A stretch of DNA of 37,776 bases. Origin: Candidatus Kaiserbacteria bacterium. GTDB taxonomy: Bacteria; Patescibacteriota; Minisyncoccia; Phycocordibacterales; UBA918. The stretch lies in assembly GCA_020428685.1 (NCBI GenBank), contig JAGQMJ010000007.1, positions 1 to 37,776 on the forward strand, given 5' to 3'. The notes beneath the pieces were generated by a model that saw only the letters and a program-made list of their open reading frames with translations, searched no databases and was not told where the DNA came from. How positions within the stretch are numbered: the first letter of the stretch is position 1; each line of letters begins with the position of its first letter. A program made the translations under genes and the position numbers. Positions 1 to 7,694 of the stretch are shown in pieces.

Positions 1-28
1 AATAGTCGCTTACGCTCTTTTGCTCATT

Positions 29-664
29 TTACATTCTATATGTATGTGAAGTCACTTCATCCTTTACGCCAATCTTGTCGACCAGAACCTGATGGTTGTA
101 ATCAAAGAAATCTCTAGTTAACTTGTCGTACATCCCTACTCTATACATCAAATCTTCAGAAGACATGGCAGCAAACCGAATCTCAATCCCTACTTCAGCC
201 TCAAGCGAGCGGATTGCTTTTTCTACTTTAGACTGAGAAAACTTCTTCATTGAAAGAAGAACATCGAGACGTTGTTCAAAGTCTCGCACAAACACACCTG
301 CAATACCGACAAAATCCAATACACCTGCTTGTCGTAGGTGCTTTAGTAAATTTTTCCCATCGATTGGTGCGGTTTCAAATAGAAAAGTTTGTAATGCTTG
401 GAGTTCCTGAAAATCCTTGTTTAGTACATAGCCAACCGCTTTCATCTTCTTTGACTTACCCTCCACCTCTATGTACATGGTCTTTTGCTTAATAACACCT
501 GCTTTTTCAAGTGCAGAAATTTCTGTCCGAGCAGTCCGACGCACCAGCTTAGCTCGACGACTAATATCATCAAAAAGAAATTCCTTAGAAGGATTAAACA
601 AGAAAAATCGGAGGAGTTTTACTCTTGCAGTGCTACCAAACAGGATTGAAAGTGGGTCTGCCAT
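29..664 (-). CDS. Winged-helix transcriptional regulator (ArsR-like HTH)
   Basis: The protein has 211 residues. Residues 1-75 read as a winged helix: a short N-terminal segment (LFGSTARVKLLRFF), a recognition region rich in Arg (RRAKLVRRTARTEISALEKAG) and a wing around residues 60-80. Residues 95-200 look like an alpha/beta domain with acidic positions, similar to the nucleotidyltransferase-like second domain often seen with such HTHs in Patescibacteria; that second assignment is inference. A consensus extended -10 lies 17 bases before the ATG, so the 5' leader is only about 10 nt. It is a single-gene unit that faces away from the rpl genes, with a strong hairpin upstream. The regulated genes cannot be deduced. 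Confidence 0.7.
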   Translation of the reverse strand: MADPLSILFGSTARVKLLRFFLFNPSKEFLFDDISRRAKLVRRTARTEISALEKAGVIKQKTMYIEVEGKSKKMKAVGYVLNKDFQELQALQTFLFETAPIDGKNLLKHLRQAGVLDFVGIAGVFVRDFEQRLDVLLSMKKFSQSKVEKAIRSLEAEVGIEIRFAAMSSEDLMYRVGMYDKLTRDFFDYNHQVLVDKIGVKDEVTSHTYRM

Positions 665-681
665 ACTGTGATTATGAGGCG

Positions 682-690
682 ATTATATCA
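682..690 (-). promoter_or_regulatory. Extended -10 promoter (TGATATAAT)
   Basis: On the minus strand the sequence reads TGATATAAT, a perfect -10 hexamer with the TG extension. It lies 17 bases before the ATG of the winged-helix gene. No convincing -35 is visible, as expected for extended -10 promoters. Confidence 0.65.
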
Positions 691-741
691 CAAAGGGTCT
701 GTAGACAGCTTTTAAGGAAAATGTCGTAACTGACGTAATAA

Positions 742-772
742 AAAGGCGCGAACCTTAAGGTTCGCGCCTTTT
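742..772. terminator. Palindromic bidirectional terminator
   Basis: GGCGCGAACC and its perfect complement flank a TTAA centre; the stem is bordered by A and T runs on both sides, so it could work in either direction. It lies between the wHTH gene and the duplicated rplL tail. Confidence 0.7.
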
Positions 773-790
773 TATTAACTTAAGAGAAAC

Positions 791-850
791 TTATTTCAAA
801 GTAACTTTAGCTCCGGCACAAGTCCTCAGAAATATATTCCTTGCAGTCAT
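791..850 (-). pseudogene. Duplicated 3' end of rplL fused to a short foreign start
   Basis: Read on minus, the last 27 bases encode GAGAKVTLK-like residues (C-A-G-A-K-V-T-L-K-stop), the same C-terminus and stop context as the intact rplL 190 bases away. Upstream of this the open frame continues to an ATG giving a 19-residue ORF starting MTARNIFLRTC. The tail retains synonymous differences from rplL, so it is an old duplicate rather than an assembly echo. It is probably not a functional gene. Its 5' part resembles a sequence near position 14500. Confidence 0.6.
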
Positions 851-928
851 TATTTTCTGGGCTCGCGACCCCGCCTCGCGCTATTTCGTCCCCCGGACGA
901 AGCGCTCCGACCCTGGAGCTAAGGTCAC
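801..928. repeat. Imperfect inverted repeat derived from the rplL tail
   Basis: The 16 bases at 801-816 recur inverted at 912-928 with two or three differences. Both arms match the region encoding GAKVT of rplL (996-1011). The roughly 95-base loop contains a further hairpin, TTCGTCC/GGACGAA near 886-899. No ORF of note lies in the loop apart from the 5' part of the 19-residue frame. Confidence 0.55.
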
Positions 929-930
929 AC

Positions 931-964
931 AAAGAAAAAACGGACCGAAGTCCGTTTTTTCTTT
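931..964. terminator. rho-independent terminator after rplL
   Basis: A fully paired hairpin: A-rich arm plus CGGAC, a CGAA tetraloop, GTCCG and a T-rich arm. It sits 18 bases downstream of the rplL stop on the minus strand and is symmetric enough to stop transcription from both sides. Confidence 0.8.
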
Positions 965-981
965 GTCATAGTGTGTAAACA

Positions 982-1461
982 CTATTTCAATGTAACCTTA
1001 GCTCCAGCTTCTTCAAGCTTAGCCTTTAGTTCTTCTGCATCTTCCTTCTTAAGTCCTGCCTTTACTTCAGCTGGAGCTCCGTCTACCATTTCCTTAGCTT
1101 CCTTTAGACCTAGTCCAAGCACTTCCTTCACAACCTTGATAACAGCAATCTTCTGTGCGCCAGCCTCTGTAAGTTCTACAGTGAATTCTGACTGCTCTTC
1201 TGCTGCGTCACCTCCGGCTGCTGGTCCAGCTACTGCTACTGCAGATGCTGATACACCAAATCGCTTTTCTAGCACCTTTACAAGTGTGTGTAGTTCTAGA
1301 ACTGACATCTTTTCAACCTGCTCTACTAGTGCAGCAAATTCTGCTGGCACCTCTACTGATTCATCAACACCTGTTGCTGACTCTTCCTTTACTTCTGCTG
1401 CTGGAGCAGCTGCTTCTTCTACTACTTCTGTAGTTTCTTCTACTTTAGTATCTTCTGACAT
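982..1461 (-). CDS. rplL: Ribosomal protein bL12 (L7/L12) with acidic N-terminal extension
   Basis: This is the stalk protein that recruits translation GTPases. The 159-residue product contains the usual dimerisation domain (about 41-75, [22 protein letters not shown]), an Ala/Gly hinge, and the C-terminal domain with the conserved region [20 protein letters not shown]. bL12 proteins are usually about 120-130 residues; the first 38 or so here are an extra acidic segment rich in Glu, Ala and Val. No internal Met would give the standard length before residue 52, so the extension seems real. It lies downstream of rplJ in the classic order. Confidence 0.93.
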   Translation of the reverse strand: MSEDTKVEETTEVVEEAAAPAAEVKEESATGVDESVEVPAEFAALVEQVEKMSVLELHTLVKVLEKRFGVSASAVAVAGPAAGGDAAEEQSEFTVELTEAGAQKIAVIKVVKEVLGLGLKEAKEMVDGAPAEVKAGLKKEDAEELKAKLEEAGAKVTLK

Positions 1462-1551
1462 AATAATTTGTTAGTTTCTATAAATTTCTATCTTCAAATT
1501 TTAAAAGGTGGAATTTTGCTTTAACTACTAGACGTTCCAAAAATTATCGAG

Positions 1552-1567
1552 CTGTACGAACGTACAG
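1552..1567. other. Short hairpin between rplJ and rplL
   Basis: CTGTACG and CGTACAG form a 7-bp stem with an AA loop in the 147-base rplJ-rplL spacer. On minus it is followed by a T-richer stretch, so it may be a weak attenuator or processing site that sets the rplL:rplJ ratio. No gene is seen in the spacer. Confidence 0.4.
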
Positions 1568-1608
1568 TGAAGTATTTTTTACCGATCAACGTTGTAGATG
1601 AAGTGAAA

Positions 1609-2094
1609 TTACGCCTTCTTTTCTGCAATAGCGTTCAAACCTAGAACCAAACCTTGGATTGGTGAATTAATAACATTCACGAACATTCCTCGGAGAACCG
1701 GTAGAGCTGGAATAGAAGCGATTTCAGTCATCTCTTCAGCGTTTTTGAAAACACCTTGGAAAATACCTCCTGCAATCGATAGATTATCCTTGTACTTACC
1801 AGCAAATTCTTTGATTTGTTGAGCTGGGGTAATTGCGTCAGCACTGTATGCGACAGCAATTTCTCCATCCAGAGTTGGCATTTCACCTTCATAAGATCCA
1901 TCAAACGCTCGCTTCATGAGTGTCTTCTTGGCTACGAAGTAACCTACTCCCTTCTCTCGCAAGTCGGCTCGCATCGCTGTTGTGTTGGCAACGGTCATAC
2001 CATTGAACTTCACAAATACGATTGATTCAGAATCATTTCGGACTCCTTCCAACTTCGCTAGAATTGTTTCTTTTTTTGCTTTTGTAATTGCCAC
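1609..2094 (-). CDS. rplJ: Ribosomal protein uL10
   Basis: The protein anchors L7/L12 dimers to 23S rRNA at the base of the stalk. Recognisable features are the N-terminal AITKAKKETILAKL, the RNA-binding LREKGVGYFVAKKTLMKRAF region, and a C-terminal helix (INSPIQGLVLGLNAIAEKK) that binds bL12. I chose a GTG start at 2094, giving 161 residues, because the family begins at (M)AITK; an ATG 14 codons upstream gives an unlikely MPWAWIF segment. It is co-transcribed with rplL and probably autoregulated through the leader upstream. Confidence 0.9.
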   Translation of the reverse strand: MAITKAKKETILAKLEGVRNDSESIVFVKFNGMTVANTTAMRADLREKGVGYFVAKKTLMKRAFDGSYEGEMPTLDGEIAVAYSADAITPAQQIKEFAGKYKDNLSIAGGIFQGVFKNAEEMTEIASIPALPVLRGMFVNVINSPIQGLVLGLNAIAEKKA

Positions 2095-2149
2095 GTTATG
2101 TAGTTTTACGTGATTAAATATCCAGGCCCATGGCACGAAAAATACTTAG

Positions 2150-2258
2150 TATTTTCATACCCTAGGCTTCGACCCCAAACTAAAATAGATTGGACCTCGG
2201 CCGGTGCTTGCGCATTATCCCGCAGTCTATCTGCAGGACCGACTGTCATGAGCCTGAT
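2150..2258 (-). ncRNA. Probable ribosomal L10 leader (autoregulatory RNA)
   Basis: The transcript upstream of rplJ contains CCGGCCGAGGTCC, resembling the conserved CCGAGG core of the L10-L12 binding leader. It also has GACAGTCGG, GACTGCGG and AATGCGC segments able to form the stacked helices, closed by AGGCT/AGCCT pairing. L10(L12)4 binding to such leaders represses rplJL in Firmicutes and Proteobacteria. Edges are approximate; covariance-model scoring was not possible. Confidence 0.55.
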
Positions 2259-2265
2259 GCCTGCT

Positions 2266-2274
2266 ACTATAACA
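2266..2274 (-). promoter_or_regulatory. Extended -10 promoter of rplJL (TGTTATAGT)
   Basis: On minus the sequence reads TGTTATAGT, placing transcription start near 2258, just ahead of the putative L10 leader. It is directly downstream of the terminator of the preceding gene. Confidence 0.5.
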
Positions 2275-2283
2275 GACTTATTT

Positions 2284-2323
2284 AAAAAAGCCAGCCAAGC
2301 ACAAAGCACTCAGCTAGCTTTTT
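2284..2323 (-). terminator. Strong terminator of the b5-d1 gene
   Basis: On minus an 18-bp hairpin (A-run, GCTAGCTGAGTGC, TTT loop, GTGCTTGGCTGGC, T-run) forms with several G-U pairs and no bulge. It starts 11 bases after the stop of the 780-residue protein. Confidence 0.8.
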
Positions 2324-2334
2324 CGGAAGTTACG

Positions 2335-4677
2335 CTACAACCCTTTTTCTTCAATTCTCAACCCAACATTTGACACTGCTGAAGGCGTCTCAGCCTCAAT
2401 TCGTTTAATCAAATCAAATGGTTCGTTGGCATCATAAACTTCAATTTCGTTGGCAGTCTGTGACACAACATAAACAAACTGACCGTTCAAGGTAAATTCT
2501 GGATGCCAAGAACTTTCACCCGGCACTGGCCTAATAGTCTTTACGATCTCATCTACTCGAGCATCAATTACATAAATTTCGTCATGAAATTCCCCGAAAG
2601 CAGTCTCAGCCCACACGTAAGGATAGGCTGGATCTGGCTGGTAAGAGCGAATAAATAATCCCGGGCCAGATGTCTTGATATATGATACCGGCTTCCAGGT
2701 ATTCATATCAATCGCTGTAATCAGCCCTTCACCAAGAGCTGGCACATACACCTTATCACCCCAAGTCGCTCCTGGACCAGTATGTGGAGTTTCTCCGGTT
2801 ATCACTTCGGTTACTGGTTGCCAAGTATTAGTATCCATCACCCAGACAGTATTAGAACCCATCGAAGCGACAATGTAGAATTTGCCGTCAGCCGACAGGA
2901 AGGCATCATGTAGAGGGGTCGCATTCTCACCAATGTTCCAATGCTTTTCAATTACTGGAAAATCTGGCTTTGAGGTATCAATCACCCAGACACTATTCAA
3001 ATCTTTCAAGGCTGCGATTACTTTGTCTCCAGCTTCCACCATCGCCCCCACCCGCGACTCGACCTCCTCCCCGTCAATCTCGCCGACAGTCGGAATAGTC
3101 TTTAGTACATCCATCGTGACTGGATCTATCATCACCACGTTACCAGGAATATAGTTTCCGACAGCGATGTACTTGCCGTCATCGGTCAGAGCGGTACCAC
3201 GAGAACTATCACCCACTTTAATAGACTTAACCGGCTCTAGGGTGTTGAGATCAATCTTGGTCAGCCAACCATCACGAGCAATCAAAAACATGTAGTTAGC
3301 ATCCGCAGTGTAGACAGAAGTGTGTGGCTGAAAACCAATATCGTGAATACGGCCTAATTCGGTATGTGTCTTGCCATCCATGAAGAGTAATTTCTCAGCG
3401 TCTTTTTCGACTATAACCATAAGTTCATGATTGTCCCAAGAACCAGCTTCTACATACAACTCTCCGTATGGTTTTAATTCAGTCACTGGTTCATCTGGAT
3501 TACCTGACTCCATCGACACTACACCATCATCAATCGCACCTATAAAGAACTTCATTTGCTTATCACTAATCCCTTTGCCATGGTTGTGATGATAGTTTTG
3601 TGAAGCATCTGTTCCGCAATGAAAAGCGGCTGGATGCAACTTAGCCTCATCGGTCATGTCGAATACCAGACCGTCAATCACTAACCAACAGCTCTCCTTG
3701 TTATTAGCGGCAGCAACTTCGTCAGCTGAAAAACCAAGCAGACCAATCTCGTACGATTTCACTCGATCACTGACTCCCTCTGGAGTGATTGTTCTATAAT
3801 TTTCTGTTGTATCGGTACCACAAGCGTAGATGTCTGGGTACTTCTCGGCAGCTGGAGTAGCATCGTACACTCGACCATCAATCGCTACCCAACAATCCTC
3901 AATATTACTGTGCATGGCCACTTCTCTTAGCGTGTAGGTAGTATTTTCTGGCCCACCCTCTACTTCAGCAGCCGCTTCTCCTCCCGTACTTAAGACTGGA
4001 GCCACTTTGTCTTTAGACTGCAGACCATCCATCGCCGATACCCCAAACACTACTGAAAGTGCAATTCCAATCAGGGCAAAACCCTTCAATACGCGCTTAT
4101 TACTCGTAGTGAGAACATTGATGGTCGTTAGGAAAAATAGAATCCCTACCAAAACCACAAACAGAAAATAAGCAGACATGACCAGTGAATAGTCACCTGG
4201 GAAACGGAACATGGCATGATGCAAAATAATAAATACCCAAGACGCGACCGAGACCGCTTCGCTCACCACCAAGTAGGCAGAAAGATTTGATGAAGTCACA
4301 CCCGAGGCTGGGTCGATCGTTGTTTCCCCTACCAACCCTCCTAGCTTTGGCAGATAAAAATACTGGAAAATAAAAGCATTAATTATCATTAAAGTAGCAA
4401 TGGTCATGTCGGCGTAAAAGATACCGATACCAAGCATCGCTTCCGCCGATAGAGTAAACAGACCTACCCCAGAAAATACGTACAGAATTATCCCTACCCA
4501 CACCACCGCACGAGAGTGACGTAAAATTCTAAATTCATCTTTAGAAATTATCCCGTCTCGAACACTAGTAACAAAAAGTAAGTTACTGAGGATTGCTGCC
4601 CCAGCAGCAATCGACAAACCTAGCGAAAAAATCACTAAATAAATCAGGTGCAGATCAAAATATGCTAAAAGTTCCAT
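2335..4677 (-). CDS. Membrane cytochrome b5-like / cytochrome d1-like fusion protein
   Basis: The 780-residue protein has three parts. Residues 8-217 form about six membrane helices with His at 10, 54, 153 and 154. Residues 247-385 hold two cytochrome b5-like repeats (YTLREVAMHS, EDCWVAIDGRVYD; then SCWLVIDGLVFD). Repeat 2 keeps LHP (His348) and a His cluster at 363-366; repeat 1 lacks these. Residues 405-775 form a propeller like the d1-heme domain of NirS: PHTSVYTADANYMFLIARDG (His452), LHDAFLSADGKF (His590), TPHTGPGATW (His632). NirS uses one proximal and two distal histidines with 145 and 42-43 residue gaps; here the gaps are 138 and 42. The FAD dehydrogenase upstream in the same direction may supply electrons. 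Whether it binds heme d1 or reduces nitrite is inference. Confidence 0.75.
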   Translation of the reverse strand: MELLAYFDLHLIYLVIFSLGLSIAAGAAILSNLLFVTSVRDGIISKDEFRILRHSRAVVWVGIILYVFSGVGLFTLSAEAMLGIGIFYADMTIATLMIINAFIFQYFYLPKLGGLVGETTIDPASGVTSSNLSAYLVVSEAVSVASWVFIILHHAMFRFPGDYSLVMSAYFLFVVLVGILFFLTTINVLTTSNKRVLKGFALIGIALSVVFGVSAMDGLQSKDKVAPVLSTGGEAAAEVEGGPENTTYTLREVAMHSNIEDCWVAIDGRVYDATPAAEKYPDIYACGTDTTENYRTITPEGVSDRVKSYEIGLLGFSADEVAAANNKESCWLVIDGLVFDMTDEAKLHPAAFHCGTDASQNYHHNHGKGISDKQMKFFIGAIDDGVVSMESGNPDEPVTELKPYGELYVEAGSWDNHELMVIVEKDAEKLLFMDGKTHTELGRIHDIGFQPHTSVYTADANYMFLIARDGWLTKIDLNTLEPVKSIKVGDSSRGTALTDDGKYIAVGNYIPGNVVMIDPVTMDVLKTIPTVGEIDGEEVESRVGAMVEAGDKVIAALKDLNSVWVIDTSKPDFPVIEKHWNIGENATPLHDAFLSADGKFYIVASMGSNTVWVMDTNTWQPVTEVITGETPHTGPGATWGDKVYVPALGEGLITAIDMNTWKPVSYIKTSGPGLFIRSYQPDPAYPYVWAETAFGEFHDEIYVIDARVDEIVKTIRPVPGESSWHPEFTLNGQFVYVVSQTANEIEVYDANEPFDLIKRIEAETPSAVSNVGLRIEEKGL

Positions 4678-4748
4678 ACAAGTAATTAAATTAATTTCTA
4701 CCTACATACTACATTAACGCCCCATTCCTTTTGTTTATAACTAACAGC

Positions 4749-6395
4749 TTAATCTTTAGCCTCCTTTTTAATCGAAGCAAACAAAAGCTCCATATCACCA
4801 TCGACTTTTTTGTGCGGATTGAAGATTCTGTCGGGGTCAAAGGTGTTTTTGACCTCAGCAAAAACCTGCAACATATCGGCGGAAAACATTTGGTCTAGGA
4901 ACGGAGTGCGAATCAAGCCATCGTTGTGTTCACCAGTGATAGACCCTCCGTACTCGCCCACCAGAGCATAGACTCGTTTTGAAAGATCTCGGATAATCTC
5001 GATAAAATCGGGTCTAGAATAATCCATCAACGGGATAATATGAAAATTTCCGTCACCAATGTGACCAGCGATGGTAAACACTAATTTGTAATCGGCCATG
5101 ATGGCGTAAAGCTTTGGTAAAAATTCTGGCAATCTTTCTGGACGGACCGAGATATCATCGATAAATGGCGCAGTGTGTTTGCCGTGGACATTTTCGCGCA
5201 ACAACTTAAAGCTCTCGCGGCGGATCGTCCAGAATTTTTCGCCTTCTTTTTGCGACTTGGTCACGTGAGTAGATACTTTATACGAAGCCTGCACCGACGC
5301 CTCGGCTCTGTCTGCCGCTGCGACCACTTCTGCTTCAGAGTCTCCAGTAAACTCGGCCATCAAAACTAACTTGGGAATACCCCCAGTGAGAATCATTTTT
5401 ACCTCGGGCAAAAAATCCATCATCAACTTGAAAGGATTACCTCCGAGCTTCTTCAGTAGCTTAGGGAAAATCCGCAACATAATACCGAAGGTTTTGTCAT
5501 CGTATGATTCAAAACTTTCGGGCTTTTCTTTAAGCACTGTATTTACCAAATCCCCCAGCTCGCTCATGTTGCTCTCACGCAAAAACATTACCATCATACG
5601 TGCGTGTTTTTTGGGCTTGATTAAGCCAAAGGTAATCTCAGTTATTAATCCGAGCGTCCCCTGCGAACCAACAAACAATTGCGTCAGGTCGAAAGTGTCT
5701 GAGGCTTCATCCCACACATTCCAAATATTGTATCCGGCAGAATTTTTGGAAACGGTCGGTTTTTCATTCTTAATCAACTCAATTTGTTCGTGGATAATCC
5801 AATCTATATCTCGGTATAATTTTCCTTCAAAACCATCGAGTGACTTTTTTTCTTCCAGTTCTGCTCGCGATAGTTTTTTGAATTCATATTCATTACCGTC
5901 ACTCAGCACCACCTTAAGCGCTCGTACCCACTTTTCGGTTTTTCCATAAGTGAGAGATTTTTCTCCAGCGGAGTTGTTGGCTACCATGCCGCCCATCGCG
6001 TTTAATTCTTTTGACGCTGTATAAGACGGCAGTATCGCGTCGTGTTTTAGAGTTTCAACTTCAAAATCTCGGTAAAAGACTCCTGGCTGTGTCACAGCCT
6101 GCTCTCCGTCAACAGACAGTATTTTGTTGAAGTGTTCTGTCATGCTGACCACTACCGAATCCGTCAGCGGCCCCCCGGACATGTCTGTCCCAGCGGCCCG
6201 CGCAGTAAGACTGACACCCGGATTATTTTTAGCAAAGCCGACCAACGCTTTGATGTCCGCCACACTCTTTGGCATCACCACACAGGCAGGCTGAATATGG
6301 AACAAACTAGTATCTTCACTACATTCCTCTATCTTTAGACCGTCAGTCACCACTTCCCCAGAGAATACGCCTTCTAATTCTTTCTTATAATCCAT
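4749..6395 (-). CDS. FAD-linked oxidase, GlcD/D-lactate dehydrogenase family
   Basis: The 548-residue protein has the FAD_binding_4 fold at 35-260, with the phosphate-binding RAAGTDMSGG at 66-75 and GGMVANNSAGEKS near 135-147. The FAD-oxidase C-terminal domain has AGHIGDGNFH (443-452), GEHNDG (488-493; usually GEHGDG) and FDPDRIFNPHK (519-529). These enzymes oxidise 2-hydroxy acids such as D-lactate or glycolate and pass electrons to quinone or cytochromes. There is no C-terminal iron-sulfur domain of the long DLD type, so an external acceptor is needed. The next gene, 71 bases downstream, is the b5-d1 membrane protein, a plausible partner. Exact substrate is unknown. Confidence 0.85.
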   Translation of the reverse strand: MDYKKELEGVFSGEVVTDGLKIEECSEDTSLFHIQPACVVMPKSVADIKALVGFAKNNPGVSLTARAAGTDMSGGPLTDSVVVSMTEHFNKILSVDGEQAVTQPGVFYRDFEVETLKHDAILPSYTASKELNAMGGMVANNSAGEKSLTYGKTEKWVRALKVVLSDGNEYEFKKLSRAELEEKKSLDGFEGKLYRDIDWIIHEQIELIKNEKPTVSKNSAGYNIWNVWDEASDTFDLTQLFVGSQGTLGLITEITFGLIKPKKHARMMVMFLRESNMSELGDLVNTVLKEKPESFESYDDKTFGIMLRIFPKLLKKLGGNPFKLMMDFLPEVKMILTGGIPKLVLMAEFTGDSEAEVVAAADRAEASVQASYKVSTHVTKSQKEGEKFWTIRRESFKLLRENVHGKHTAPFIDDISVRPERLPEFLPKLYAIMADYKLVFTIAGHIGDGNFHIIPLMDYSRPDFIEIIRDLSKRVYALVGEYGGSITGEHNDGLIRTPFLDQMFSADMLQVFAEVKNTFDPDRIFNPHKKVDGDMELLFASIKKEAKD

Positions 6396-6482
6396 ATCTT
6401 AATTTAGAGCTTAGTATGAAATTAATTCTATAACTATAAGAATAGCATGATTATTTGCTAAAATAATTCATCCATTATTGTA

Positions 6483-6517
6483 GAAATGGCCGGTTCGCTG
6501 CGCGAACCGGCCATTTC
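6483..6517. terminator. GC-rich hairpin after the DUF1360 gene
   Basis: GAAATGGCCGGTTCG pairs perfectly with its complement around a 5-base loop. It begins 9 bases past the DUF1360 stop on minus. The T-tract is weak on both sides, so it may be a terminator, an mRNA-end stabiliser or a REP-like palindrome. Confidence 0.55.
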
Positions 6518-6525
6518 ATCCTCCC

Positions 6526-7002
6526 CTACTCATTCTCCAGCTTCGCCTGCTCTGCCTTATGTCCAACCAAGTTACTAAGAATCTGTAGAAAAGTTGCCAC
6601 ACTTGATAGCGCCAATAAGATCGTCGGAAAAACTGCATACGGAGTAACCAAGTAAAAGAAAGTGACCGTAGCTGAAGCCCACACCCCAATACACCAAGGA
6701 CAAGATAGCAAATCAGCAATGGTACGCCGCGGGCCAACCTTCGGCTTTTCCAACTGATACCCTCTCCCCACCTTCTTCAAATCCCAAAACTGCTCTCGAA
6801 AAAACTTTGTGATAGCGTCATAAACAAAAAGTCTCACCACCCGCCAGGTAGCCAAAGTTATTAGAACATAATCCACCAGTTCCAAATCAGACAAAGGAAT
6901 ACGTGCCTCAGTCTCGAGAATTATTGCTCCCATAACAATAAGCACTATGAAAAATAGAGAAAAAACAAAATTCCAAAAATACTGATCGGTAATCCGTAAC
7001 AT
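6526..7002 (-). CDS. DUF1360 membrane protein
   Basis: The 158-residue protein carries the DUF1360 hallmark: TLATWRVVRLFVYD followed by GPRRTIADLLSCPWCIGVW. Membrane segments are visible at about 10-30, 44-58 and 105-145. DUF1360 proteins (for example Bacillus YjcA) are small membrane proteins of unknown biochemical role; the paired Cys in CPWC is invariant in the family. The ATG lies 5 bases after the stop of the 52-residue membrane peptide upstream, so the two are very likely co-transcribed. Confidence 0.8.
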   Translation of the reverse strand: MLRITDQYFWNFVFSLFFIVLIVMGAIILETEARIPLSDLELVDYVLITLATWRVVRLFVYDAITKFFREQFWDLKKVGRGYQLEKPKVGPRRTIADLLSCPWCIGVWASATVTFFYLVTPYAVFPTILLALSSVATFLQILSNLVGHKAEQAKLENE

Positions 7003-7007
7003 TTTAA

Positions 7008-7166
7008 TTATTGTACATTACCACTTACGCCCAGCGACAAAATAATAAACAACGCACAAGCCACCACAGCAATAAAACTAAACAAGAAACGCAAAAACGA
7101 CTTATTAATAAGCTTGCTTTTCTTACCCAAAGAACTTGGTGTGAAATTACGCTGAGGCAATACCAT
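7008..7166 (-). CDS. 52-residue single-helix membrane peptide
   Basis: This frame starts MVLPQRNFTPSSLGKKSK, has a basic stretch to about residue 26, then one membrane helix (FLFSFIAVVACALFIILSL) and ends GVSGNVQ. The basic-then-hydrophobic layout predicts an N-in single-pass protein. An extended -10 sits 8 bases before the ATG and the stop is 5 bases before the DUF1360 start, both arguing that the frame is real. The family is not recognised. Confidence 0.65.
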   Translation of the reverse strand: MVLPQRNFTPSSLGKKSKLINKSFLRFLFSFIAVVACALFIILSLGVSGNVQ

Positions 7167-7174
7167 GTACTAAT

Positions 7175-7183
7175 AGTATATCA
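7175..7183 (-). promoter_or_regulatory. Extended -10 promoter (TGATATACT)
   Basis: On minus TGATATACT ends 8 bases before the ATG of the 52-residue peptide. A start site 7 bases downstream would leave essentially no 5' untranslated region. Confidence 0.6.
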
Positions 7184-7286
7184 GATATGCAGAACTACGT
7201 GACACCACCAACAAAGAGCGTCGCAATCACTTTACCAGACTAACTTTCACAAATTCACACTCTTGCAGGTAACTAAAAACCACGCG

Positions 7287-7694
7287 CTAATCACCAATGC
7301 CCTCCCTCTTACTAAGAAGAACAAAAGGTACCGTGATAATAGCCAAGATAACCATTCCCCATAGCACAACCTGACTTCTATCTAGAGACAGTATATTTGA
7401 TGAATGTACAGGAGTGGTTGCCACTAGCAAGAAAAGTACAATGGCGTACCACCAAGCAATCTTTTTCAACCACTTTTTAAAAATTCTCTCTGGAAAGAAT
7501 AGAAAGAAGCTTGTGATAAACACCAGTAGCAGTCCAAGCCAGAAAGAAGGGACCACCCATCCATCTAATAACTCAGTACCGCAAGATGAAGAGAAGCATT
7601 TTGTCTTAAAAAACGTATACGAGATTGCTAGCACCAAAGCACTAATAAACAATGATGTGAATGCATATTTTTTTTCTGCTAGATAGTTTTTCAT
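7287..7694 (-). CDS. Four-helix membrane protein, paralog family member 1
   Basis: The 135-residue protein has four hydrophobic segments (about 10-28, 47-68, 79-95, 108-127). Between helices 2 and 3 it has FPERIFKKWLKKIAWW, and between helices 3 and 4 SLDRSQVV then GM. The same plan occurs at 7876-8316, 8352-8744 and 35109-35519, so this is a paralog family; SLDRSQVV is identical in the 35.1-kb copy. The loop 31-45 holds Cys residues (TKCFSSSCG), as in the 35.1-kb copy (QSSCTGGGC). Its ATG overlaps the stop of a small upstream ORF by 4 bases. Function unknown. Confidence 0.75.
   Translation of the reverse strand: MKNYLAEKKYAFTSLFISALVLAISYTFFKTKCFSSSCGTELLDGWVVPSFWLGLLLVFITSFFLFFPERIFKKWLKKIAWWYAIVLFLLVATTPVHSSNILSLDRSQVVLWGMVILAIITVPFVLLSKREGIGD

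Noticed and set aside
971-1474. 167-residue plus-strand open frame rich in Ser/Ala
   Set aside because: It is the antisense shadow of rplL; its composition follows from the Glu/Ala codons of the real gene.
5371-5949. 192-residue plus-strand open frame
   Set aside because: It lies fully opposite the FAD dehydrogenase, whose motifs are clear; no ribosome site or domain is visible.
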